Shown here: piece after piece, positions 1 through 7,031 of the stretch | Layout of the letters: the number at the start of each line of letters is the position of its first letter | Position numbering within the stretch: position 1 is the stretch's first letter | DNA from: Obelidium mucronatum | Lineage: Eukaryota > Chytridiomycota > Chytridiomycetes > Chytridiales > Chytriomycetaceae | DNA length: 18,673 bases | NCBI GenBank assembly: GCA_025765595.1 | Contig: JAIVFH010000467.1 | Span: 1-18,673 of the forward strand | Direction: 5' to 3' | Position numbers and translations under genes: made by a program | Notes under the pieces: generated by a model | Seen by the model: the letters and a program-made list of their open reading frames with translations, nothing else | Database searches by the model: none | What the model was told of the DNA's origin: nothing

Positions 1-2
1 TC

Positions 3-269
3 CGTCGACGTTGCTACTCTGGTGATCATCTGTGTCTCTGGCAGCCGCCGCTGGTTTTCAAGTCTACTGTGCTGTTCTGGGATGAGGAAGATGTCGATCC
101 GCTGCCTGATGACCCTATCTTTGCGGACGTCCTTGCCGGTGTTATCAAGGATCCATTCCAGTCGTTGATTACCGTTTCCGAGTCTTGTATTCTGCAACAA
201 GTTGACTCTGCCATGGACTTGGAATCTGGTGCTGCTGCTATTCTCTCCGCGTCAGGGGGCGACGCGTAG
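3..269 (+). CDS. 3' end of an unrecognised open reading frame, cut by the window edge
   Basis: An open frame enters from the left edge and ends at TAG (267-269), giving about 88 residues. The visible part is acidic (a DEEDVDPLPDD stretch) and ends in a small-residue tail (LESGAAAILSASGGDA). It is richer in G+C than the T-rich DNA that follows. I recognise no domain. It could be the C-terminus of a host gene or of a mobile-element protein; the repeat mosaic starting about 200 bp downstream makes the second option reasonable but unproven. Confidence 0.4.
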   Translation, partial: RRRCYSGDHLCLWQPPLVFKSTVLFWDEEDVDPLPDDPIFADVLAGVIKDPFQSLITVSESCILQQVDSAMDLESGAAAILSASGGDA

Positions 270-472
270 CTACCGCTGGTTCAAAGGACTGTTACACCCC
301 TGCCGGAAGCGGTTTTATTATTAGTATTAGTTTACTTTCTTCCCACATTTATTAAATTTCGTGATTTTTCCCCATTTCTTGTTTTTCCCCTTGATTGAAA
401 GTGCTTGGTTATTTTGTTGGAAATTTTGGGGATCTTTTGATTTTATACCTTTTGTGCTTGGCTCTTTTTCTT
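270..472. other. T-rich stretch without a recognisable gene
   Basis: The sequence between the first stop codon and the repeat mosaic is T-rich and carries only short frames in several phases. The part just before 473 (a pyrimidine-rich run ending in ctttttcttatccc) resembles the sequence before the second copy of module C near 825-850. Nothing here supports a protein or RNA gene. Confidence 0.5.
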
Positions 473-822
473 ATCCCAAATTGCCTTTTGTTAAAACTCC
501 CACCTTGTCTCTCCCTTCTGTCGATTGTTTGGACATTACATCGACTCTCTCTTAGGTTTGGGTGTTTTTGGTGGCATTGTTGGGTTGGATTTGTTTGCTG
601 ATTGGATGGATTGTTCTTGAAGGTACACCACCGCTTCCTCGACCCTTGCCTTGCCTTGCCGCGCGTGGAAATCGTTTATTGACGCGCTGTTTCGAAGGTA
701 GTTTAGTTGGATTGGATGGGGGTTGTTGTCTTATGGTGGTTTAGGTACTTGAATCGTTGGTGGCTGTGCTTGGCTTTGACTTGGGGTTCTGACACTGTTT
801 GTTCTTGTCTTTGAACCTAAAG
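473..822 (+). repeat. Module mosaic, first half: exon-like C, A, B separated by intron-like D, E
   Basis: Read on the plus strand: C (473-555, ends TTAG), D (556-622, starts GTTTGG, ends TTGAAG), A (623-697, 75 bp, starts GTACACC, ends CGAAG), E (698-744, starts GTAGTT, ends TTTAG), B (745-822, 78 bp, starts GTACTTG, ends CTAAAG). D (67 bp) and E (47 bp) start with GT, end with AG and match the intron lengths of true genes in this window; D has a CTGAT branch-site-like motif. B is followed by GTATCC, like another donor. D and E are absent from the second copy of the same modules, which is why they look like introns. No protein family is recognised in C-A-B. Confidence 0.75.
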
Positions 823-846
823 GTATCCTTTTCTATCTTTTAATAA

Positions 847-1307
847 ATCCCAAATTGCCTTTTGTTAAAACTCCCACCTTGTCTCTCCCTTCTGTCGATT
901 GTTTGGACATTACATCGACTCTCTCTTAGGTACACCACCGCTTCCTCGACCCTTGCCTTGCCTTGCCGCGCGTGGAAATCGTTTATTGACGCGCTGTTTC
1001 GAAGGTACTTGAATCGTTGGTGGCTGTGCTTGGCTTTGACTTGGGGTTCTGACACTGTTTGTTCTTGTCTTTGAACCTAAAGGTACACCACCGCTTCCTC
1101 GACCCTTGCCTTGCCTTGCCGCGCGTGGAAATCGTTTATTGACGCGCTGTTTCGAAGGTACACCACCGCTTCCTCGACCCTTGCCTTGCCTTGCCGCGCG
1201 TGGAAATCGTTTATTGACGCGCTGTTTCGAAGGTACACCACCGCTTCCTCGACCCTTGCCTTGCCTTGCCGCGCGTGGAAATCGTTTATTGACGCGCTGT
1301 TTCGAAG
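847..1307 (+). repeat. Module mosaic, second half: C-A-B joined without D/E, then A-A-A
   Basis: Modules appear as C (847-929), A (930-1004), B (1005-1082), A (1083-1157), A (1158-1232), A (1233-1307), all meeting at AG/GT. By eye each module is identical to its copy at 473-822, so the duplication is recent. C joins A and A joins B exactly where D and E sit in the first half. A is 75 bp and B is 78 bp, so reading frames stay open across the array on both strands. This explains the long repetitive frames here, which I do not treat as genes. The left edge of C at 847 has no AG/GT boundary. Confidence 0.85.
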
Positions 1308-1514
1308 GTTTAATTAGGATTTGTCGACCGCCCATAATTCAGCACCGGCCGCTTGTCGTCACACACGCTGTCGGAATACTGTCGTAGTCGAACCATCTAT
1401 TCTTCTACACACACACACACATCTATCATCTATCCTGTGCAACGGCAGCGACGAAGACTCTTAATCTAATTCGAATCGGAGCCTTCGTATCTTGTTTCGG
1501 TTGTACTTGTAACA
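1308..1514. other. Junction between repeat mosaic and truncated decarboxylase gene, with a (CA)n run
   Basis: About 200 bp with no clear gene. It holds a short CA dinucleotide repeat near 1406-1421. The conserved upstream part of the decarboxylase (the His-Ser-Pro and Phe-Ala-Tyr-Phe regions) is not visible in any frame. The last ~50 bases may still be coding: removing one A at 1513-1516 would extend the frame upstream as roughly GCTCN before IGFNW, which fits the family only loosely. Confidence 0.45.
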
Positions 1515-2832
1515 ATTGGTTTCAATTGGCAGACGAGTCCTTCATATACGGAATTGGAGACAATTATGATGGACTGGGTGCGTCTCTTAAAAAATGCCAT
1601 CAAATTTATTCAATATCATGCAGGTTGCGAAAGCCATTGGTTTGGATGAAGGTTTCCTTTCAAATGGTGATGGAGGTGGGATTATTCAGGGGTCGGCTTC
1701 GGAAGCAATTTGCGTTGCCATTATCGCTGCCCGACAAAGGATGGTGGACTCTTTGTCTCAAGGTTTATCTGAAGACGAAGTGCACGCTTTGTCTTCCAAG
1801 TTTATTGCCTATGGCTCAACACAGACGCATTCATCGACAAAGAAGGGGTGCACGATCGCAAATGTTCGTTTCAGAGCATTGGAAGTGGATCCCGTTACAT
1901 TTTCTTTGCGCGGAGAAACTGTCGCAGCCGCTATAAAGGAAGATATTGCAGCTGGACTGATTCCATTCTACGTCACCGCGACAATTGGAACCACGTCTAG
2001 TGGTGCCACTGATGATATTCCTGGAATTGCTTTAGCTGCTGCTCCTCATGGCGTTTGGGTGAATATTGATGCGGCTTGGGCTGGGGCGGCATGCGTGTGC
2101 CCAGAATATCAAAGTGTTCTTGAAGGAACAGACAAAGTTGACTCTTTCAGTTTCAATATGCACAAGTGGTTGCTCACTAATTTTGATTGCTCTCCAATGT
2201 GGTGAGTGATGAGTATATAAATCTGTTGGGAGCTCATTCTAAGGGTTACAAATCAATAGGGTCAGAAACAGAAAGCATTTGACGAATGCATTGTCCATTA
2301 CTCCCGTTTATTTGCGAAACGCTGCTTCCAGTAGTGGTTTTGTGAATGACTACCGCGATTGGCAGCTGCCACTTGGACGCCGTTTTAGAGCGCTCAAGGT
2401 CTGGTTTGTCATCAGAACCTACGGCCTCGAAGGATTGAGAGCGCATGTTCGAAAGGTGCAGAGGATACCATTAACTCTTTATGCCTTGATAATTAAAACT
2501 GATGTTCGCTACAGCACATCAACCAATGCCAAAGAATGAAGACACACCTGGAATCGCGACCAGACAGATACAAAATTGTCACTGGTCCCAATTGGTCGCT
2601 TCTTACTTTTCAAGTACTACCACCACTGTCCAGTACAATAAGCGCCAATGACTTGACCAACAGAGTTTACGAGAAGATCAATCAAGACGGCGAAATCTTC
2701 CTCACGCATACATTACTGAACGATACCGATGTGATTCGCTTTGTTCCTGGAAGTCGATTGACAGAGGATGTTCATATTGATAACGCGTTTGCGGTGTTTG
2801 AGAGAATCACTGATTCGGTTCTGTCGTTGTGA
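1515..2832 (+). CDS. Aromatic-L-amino-acid (group II, PLP-dependent) decarboxylase, 5'-truncated
   Basis: Four exons fit: 1515-1577, 1624-2201, 2260-2455, 2515-2832 (stop TGA). The three GT-AG introns are 46, 58 and 59 bp; the second splits the Trp codon of SPMW/VRN. The 385 residues align along the family from the IGFxW...TELE...MMDW block to the end. Visible hallmarks are GGGIIQGSASE, the cofactor-stacking His in QTHSS, the Asp in NIDAAWAG, the Schiff-base Lys in MHKW (codon 2164-2166) and PLGRRFRALKVWFV. The family decarboxylates aromatic amino acids such as DOPA, tyrosine or tryptophan; the substrate cannot be told here. The first ~100 residues, which help form the substrate pocket and dimer interface, are missing and the repeat mosaic lies immediately upstream. 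It is therefore probably a truncated copy or pseudogene, although the remaining exons are intact. AATAAA follows the stop. Confidence 0.9.
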
Positions 2833-2888
2833 ACGTGCAATTAGAATTGAGCAGACGAAACGCAGGATAATTTAAATGGTTTTTTTTG

Positions 2889-2894
2889 AATAAA
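2889..2894 (+). terminator. Polyadenylation signal AATAAA of the decarboxylase
   Basis: AATAAA lies about 57 bases after the decarboxylase stop codon in an AT-rich trailer. The next gene is on the opposite strand and ends at 3023, so the two genes converge here. Confidence 0.6.
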
Positions 2895-3022
2895 CGTGAG
2901 CATGAACACACTGTATTATGCTACATCCTCAAACAAGCTAACTTGAAATTACAATCAACACGCTCTCGCCAGATTTAAATTCAATAAAATATAAAAGAAA
3001 GATATGTCCGCTAGGATATGTT

Positions 3023-4086
3023 TCAAAATGCATCACTTTCATTCAATACATGCTCCAAAACCATCTCAAAAATTCGGTCTTCATCAAGTTGCTCGTAGCG
3101 AGATTTTTGATGAGATATGGATGTTGCTCGTAAGTTCGTAGTCCCATAGAGGAGAGAGGAGATGGAAACGTAGCTCGATAGAACCAAGTTTGCTGTCATC
3201 TCAATCATAGTTTCCCAAGTGGAATCCACTATTTCCAAAGCCATATCGATTAATGCTGGCGGTCTGGATCCTTTTGCAAGGTCTTGATTTGAGTCTACCA
3301 CATTATCGAGGCCTATCGCGCTGTCAACTGGAGATGACACATCTTCAGAAATTCGTTCTCCATTCATTACAAACACTGGACCCTTTGTTGCCCCAACAAT
3401 AACCGCAGAAAAGCGCTGTTGAAGATCCGAATAAGGCTTGACAACTAAAGTCCCTTCCTTTCCATCCATCAACGATATATGCAACTGAAGAACACATGCT
3501 GTATTTGATCCGACAATCCCAGTCAAGATCGTTTTGCTTCGAATCTGTTCCGCCTTCACACACATGCCGGCGTGCCTGCCGATTTCAACAATTGCTCCAC
3601 CCAAGTAGGCATTGGCTGTCACAAAGTCGCGTGATCGTACAATCAGGTTTCCCTTTTGCGACGAAAGAACCAGATTTTCTGTGTCACTTAGCGTTTCCAA
3701 CAGCTTTCCGCGTTCGAATCGTGGATCCCCTTATTTTTTTTATCACTTGGTTTCAGTGTATAGTTTTAACCAAAAGAGAACTGCCGGAAGAGCTTACACA
3801 GTTTCCTTGCACCAAACCCACGCAACACGCTTGCAACTTCTTGAACAGTTATGTCTTTTATCACTCCATCTCCCCGGAAAGTTGGCAGCAATGAAGTTTC
3901 TGCTGCTGTAGTAGATGCAGACTGTAAATCTCTGATTGGCTGAACAGCTGGCTTCATGGATATCCTGATTCCATTTATAGTTTTCACTTGAGTCCAGTAA
4001 GAGCTTTCGCAGAATAACTGTCTGATGTAAGAGGCTGCGTCTTGCAGCGCTTTGTGATGGCGGTGTGGCTTTGTTGTTTGGGACAT
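3023..4086 (-). CDS. START-domain lipid-binding protein, two exons
   Basis: The gene runs from ATG at 4086 down to a stop at 3023. Exon 1 is 4086-3798 and exon 2 is 3729-3023; the 68-bp intron (3797-3730) starts GTAAGC and ends ATAAG. Splicing turns GARKL-T/GG into GARKLWDPRFERGKLLETL, the conserved START-domain signature, which confirms the junction. The product is about 331 residues: an N-terminal helix (KALQDAASYIRQLF), the START sheet core to roughly residue 200, then a ~130-residue tail with no recognised domain. START domains bind sterols, phospholipids or other lipids in a hydrophobic cavity; the ligand here cannot be predicted. No signal peptide or membrane segment is seen. It shares a 131-bp upstream space with the divergent membrane-protein gene starting at 4218. 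Confidence 0.85.
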
Positions 4087-4217
4087 TTTACTTTATCTGC
4101 CCAAGTCGAGTCCCAACACGTTTGCGGACTCTATTTGCAATGTTGGAATCCCCAACGCCAAAATGTATTGTAAGTGACGGTGATGTGAATAAAATGAGAT
4201 GATAGATCTCACACAAA
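4087..4217. promoter_or_regulatory. Short shared upstream region between two divergent genes
   Basis: Only 131 bp separate the ATG of the START gene (minus) and the ATG at 4218 (plus), so both promoters must lie here or overlap the 5' ends. I see no clear TATA box or named factor site. The call rests on arrangement alone. Confidence 0.5.
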
Positions 4218-4948
4218 ATGGACCCTTTATCGCCGCTGGCTCTTGAGACAGAAGACCCAGTTCCAGAAGAGCCACAAGTTGTTCGAGAGCTGAATCTTGG
4301 TTTGAATGCGTCTGCTCCAGTGGCTCCTGAACCGACCCAACAAAACGAGAATGAGCTCCCTTCGCAACAGTCCAATCAACGAAAGCAGCAACCAACCCCG
4401 CAACACATTCTCAGTATTCCAATTCTTGACAAGTCCATTCTTTTGTTTCATCTACTTTGGGGCCTACGTCTTCTTTGTCCACAATCTCTATACAGGAAAC
4501 ATTGGCGGCGCTGTGGGAGAAACACGCAAGCGACCCACACTGACTCAGGGAGAGCCGATACACCGTCCATTGAACTCTATCCGCGCAGAGCTATGGGGTG
4601 TGTGGTCCCTCAAAGTCAGTAGCTCGTCCGCTGCTTCACTCAACGCCATATACTCGAAGGAAGTCCCCACCAGAACCTTGTGGCTGGATTTACCAACCGC
4701 CCAAATAGATACTCTGGCAATAAAGGAAAGAAATGAACAAATACTTCAAGTACTGGCTTCCTGTTGGATCTGTTGTTTCATGTCACGTTTGCTTTGGAGG
4801 CTACCAGACGAGTTACCCTTGATAATGACGAATCATTGCAGTCTCAATCGGAACCGCTGTTGCCAAACTATTTAGATGAAATGAACTCCACAACACCTCC
4901 GGTCGTTGACAACCTACGCCCTTCTACCGCGATGACGACGACGACGAC

Positions 4949-4993
<45 letters not shown>

Positions 4994-5533
4994 CAAATCT
5001 GTTTGGAAACGCACAGGATCTGTATTCTTGCAATGTTCGATTGTTGGGTTGTACATCTTGTTTGGATGGATAGTCTCATTTCAAGTGTACGACACAATCA
5101 AAAAGTCAATCAACAACAACCCTCAAGTTTCCTAGTACAGACATTCAATGGCTTTATATGATCAATTCGCTGGGCGTATGCTTATTTGATCTATGGCGCT
5201 CTGCCAGCGTTCTTGACCTTTCACGTATTTGCAATGGCTTACGTTTCCTTTGTTACGCTCAAGGTTATATTTGCAGTCTTGTTTTGTGGCTGTATTTCAA
5301 GAGACGGAGAACAAGGGTTGTCGGAGATTTTGAATGCTGAGCAGATGAGAGGTGGAGGACCGCGCCGTGGAGTAGTTGTGTCTGAGAATTTGCTTGGGTC
5401 AGAGATTAGAGACCACGAATTTGAAGGTGTGAATGCTGCACAGTTGTTGGAGGGTCGGTTTGACGATGACGATGCGCCATTATTGAGCGTTGTAGACTTG
5501 GGTAATGATCCTCTGCCCAGGTATTCTGAGTGA
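4218..5533 (+). CDS. Multi-pass membrane protein, unknown family; reading frame interrupted
   Basis: Starts at ATG 4218 with an acidic, Pro/Gln-rich N-terminus (DPLSPLALETEDPVPEEP) and ends at TGA 5531-5533 with a polar tail (DDDDAPLLSVVDLGNDPLPRYSE). Hydrophobic stretches lie near 4430-4490 (FGAYVFFVHNLY), perhaps 4755-4795 (GFLLDLLFHVTFAL), 5020-5085 (IVGLYILFGWIVSF) and 5170-5290 (YLIYGALPAFLTF... VTLKVIFAVLF), so four or more membrane spans. A poly-Thr run sits in a loop. No single frame spans the gene; frame changes are needed near 4450, 4750, 5127 and 5170. The 4750 change fits an intron (4750-4799, GTACTG...TTGGAG) but the others lack good splice sites and fit one-base homopolymer differences. 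I do not recognise the family. It is either a real gene with sequence errors or a decaying one. Confidence 0.5.
4934..4992 (+). repeat. (ACG)n trinucleotide microsatellite coding poly-Thr
   Basis: About 20 near-perfect ACG units (one AAC interruption) lie in frame in the membrane-protein gene and encode a poly-threonine run between membrane segments. The reverse strand reads as poly-valine, which produces a spurious open frame. Confidence 0.95.
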
Positions 5534-5587
5534 ATTGTGTTGTTCATTTTTGACACAACATCCAAGATATTTACACCAACAGGATAG

Positions 5588-5593
5588 AATAAA
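5588..5593 (+). terminator. Polyadenylation signal AATAAA of the membrane-protein gene
   Basis: AATAAA about 55 bases after the TGA at 5531-5533, in the 150-bp gap before the convergent PRELI gene. Confidence 0.55.
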
Positions 5594-5683
5594 AAAAACA
5601 TGCTTTTAATTACAAATAAGAAAAAAACGAGTCTATATGAAATCCAACAAAGCAAGCGAATTCCTTGGAGATTGAACGTCTCT

Positions 5684-6400
5684 CTATCCATCAGCCGTCT
5701 CTGAAGCCTCGTTGAGCAACTTGGCAATGACACTTTCAAGAGCACGAATGCCCTTTTGAGCATTTGCCTGGAAGCGATTTGCAGCAGCTTCTTCCAGTAA
5801 CCGTTTGATGGAAGAGACACCAATCTGGGCATGAAACTCTGCAGTTTGAATGAATTCCGTGAAGGGGGAAGAAGGAGTAGAAGACGAAGAAGAAGAAGAA
5901 GAAGAGGTAGAAGAAGAAGAAGAAGAAGAAGAGCCAAATGAAAAGAGGCCTCGCTCGCGCAGTGTCGCCAGCAGACCCTTGTCCCTGGCCGCCGCCGCCG
6001 CCGCCGCCGCCTCGCCCAGACTCGCCCGCATCTCCCTCATCTCCTCCTTTATCCCCCTCATCTCCCTGTACACGCACGTCTCCTTGACCAGCATAATGTT
6101 GCGCATAGTCAGGTTGACAGTGGTCGCCGTGTGGGTCCGCGTCGCCGGGTCGAGCAGCGACACTTCGCGGAACCACGCCTCCGCCGGAAGCGCAACGAGC
6201 CGCCGCAGCAGCGCCGGCGCGCTCTGCTCGCAGCACAGCAGCCGCTCCGTGCGCAGAACGCCGTCCGAAGTCACTTCGCGCGAGAGAATGTCGACGCTGA
6301 TCACGTGCGTGCTGATGTCGTTCGGGTACTTGACCCAGTTGGCCTGCGTGACAACGTCCCACGGGTGGCTGATGGTCTGCGTCTGCTCAAAGAGCTTCAT
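5684..6400 (-). CDS. PRELI/MSF1 (Ups/SLMO) family mitochondrial lipid-transfer protein with a low-complexity insertion
   Basis: Single exon, 238 residues. ATG at 6400 is chosen because family members begin MK(I/L)F; the frame extends upstream only to non-ATG codons. Family marks in order: MKLFEQTQTISHPWDVVTQA, NWVKYPN, a HVISVDILSREV strand, RTERLL, the LLDPATRT strand pair, NIMLVKETCVY, and a C-terminal amphipathic helix (RFQANAQKGIRALESVIAKL). These proteins shuttle phosphatidic acid or phosphatidylserine across the mitochondrial intermembrane space with an Mdm35-type partner; which lipid is not decidable. Unusual: residues ~115-181 carry a charged helix, an eight-Ala run and a ~20-residue Ser tract, inserted between the strand ending CVYREM and the strand starting FIQTAEF. 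G+C is locally high because of GCC and GAA-type repeats. Confidence 0.92.
   Translation of the reverse strand: MKLFEQTQTISHPWDVVTQANWVKYPNDISTHVISVDILSREVTSDGVLRTERLLCCEQSAPALLRRLVALPAEAWFREVSLLDPATRTHTATTVNLTMRNIMLVKETCVYREMRGIKEEMREMRASLGEAAAAAAAARDKGLLATLRERGLFSFGSSSSSSSSTSSSSSSSSSTPSSPFTEFIQTAEFHAQIGVSSIKRLLEEAAANRFQANAQKGIRALESVIAKLLNEASETADG
5877..6011 (-). repeat. Trinucleotide repeats inside the PRELI gene (poly-Ser and poly-Ala tracts)
   Basis: On the plus strand a GAA/GAG-rich run (about 5877-5932) and a pure GCC run (about 5988-6011) encode, on the minus strand, the poly-Ser and poly-Ala tracts of the PRELI protein. Both are in frame, so expansion or contraction by whole units would keep the gene open. 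Confidence 0.9.
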
Positions 6401-6458
6401 TGGTTTGGATTTCAAAGGCACAGAAAAAAAAAGAAATGATGTAAAACAGTTGTGGCGT

Positions 6459-6660
6459 TTATTCTACAGATTGCATATCCTCCTTCTTGGCTTGAACTGC
6501 TTCCCCTTGCAGTTCTTCTGATACCCCTGCGCCGCCAGCTGTCCCTTACGACATCCCCAGAATTGCAAAAGCCGCGTGATGGGCTTCAATTGTGCCTGCT
6601 CCAATGGCAAGAAAGAAATTCCTACTTGACAAGATTTGGTGTGGAGACCTGCTACTGGGA
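6459..6660 (-). pseudogene. Possible ATP synthase subunit K (Atp19)-like small protein, apparently broken
   Basis: On the minus strand one frame reads NFFLAIGAGTIEAHHAAFAILGMS, an in-frame TAA (6548-6546), then GTAGGAGVSEELQGEA and QAKKEDMQSVE before TAA at 6461-6459. AATAAA overlaps that stop (6463-6458). The pattern F-x-x-I-x-G-x-x-x-I-x-x-H-x-x-A...LG-x resembles the single membrane segment of fungal ATP synthase subunit K, a ~70-residue inner-membrane protein, in which an aromatic residue would be usual where the TAA stands. No good ATG or splice junction is visible upstream. It may be a pseudogene, a spliced gene I failed to resolve, or chance. It lies 58 bp upstream of the PRELI gene, same strand. 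Confidence 0.3.
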
Positions 6661-6779
6661 TGAATCGGACTCGATTTGAGTACCCTTCATGTTTTTGATT
6701 TCCTACTTGACAGCTTATTCTTGGAAGTGATATCTGGATAGGACGGGGTTGTTGCCAACTTATATTGAGCACAAGTGGA

Positions 6780-7031
6780 AAGAAATTCTTTCATTAAATA
6801 GTGCAGGTATGGAAGAATTTCAAGAGCTCTTGATTTTGATGCTAATCAGATTCACGAAGTTTTTTTTTGATGTGTTTCTTTTTCAGGGGTCAGTCCAATC
6901 CAAAATAACAAACCACAACAAACATTTAAAAAAAAATCTGTTTGTACATTCCAAGGTTGTTTGATATATTTCAAAAAAATAAATGGCGTTTATTCGAACA
7001 AGTAGTTTCTATCGTTCCTCACAAAAGACAA
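6780..7031. other. AT-rich intergenic stretch
   Basis: About 250 bp with A and T runs and only short frames. I see no gene, RNA or repeat here; it leads into the tandem array starting at 7032. Confidence 0.5.

Noticed and set aside
361..601. Two short plus-strand hydrophobic frames
   Set aside because: They come from T-rich composition, overlap each other and cross an intron-like boundary; no family pattern.
910..1335. 141-codon minus-strand frame of repeated 25-residue basic units, and matching plus-strand repetitive frames at 1106-1387 and 1111-1317
   Set aside because: Module A is 75 bp, so any frame open in one copy stays open through the array on both strands. There is no start context, no family match and no bias for one frame.
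1526..1936. 136-codon plus-strand frame overlapping the decarboxylase
   Set aside because: It is an out-of-frame shadow; the frames carrying TELE...MMDW and GGGIIQGSASE fit the decarboxylase family and are linked by a 46-bp intron.
4868..5056. Minus-strand frame with a long poly-valine run
   Set aside because: It is the reverse reading of the (ACG)n microsatellite inside the plus-strand membrane-protein gene.
5736..6362. Second long minus-strand frame, and plus-strand frames with Glu-rich or Ala-rich runs over 5850-6521
   Set aside because: They are shadows of the PRELI gene; the trinucleotide repeats keep all frames open. Only one frame carries the PRELI motifs in order.
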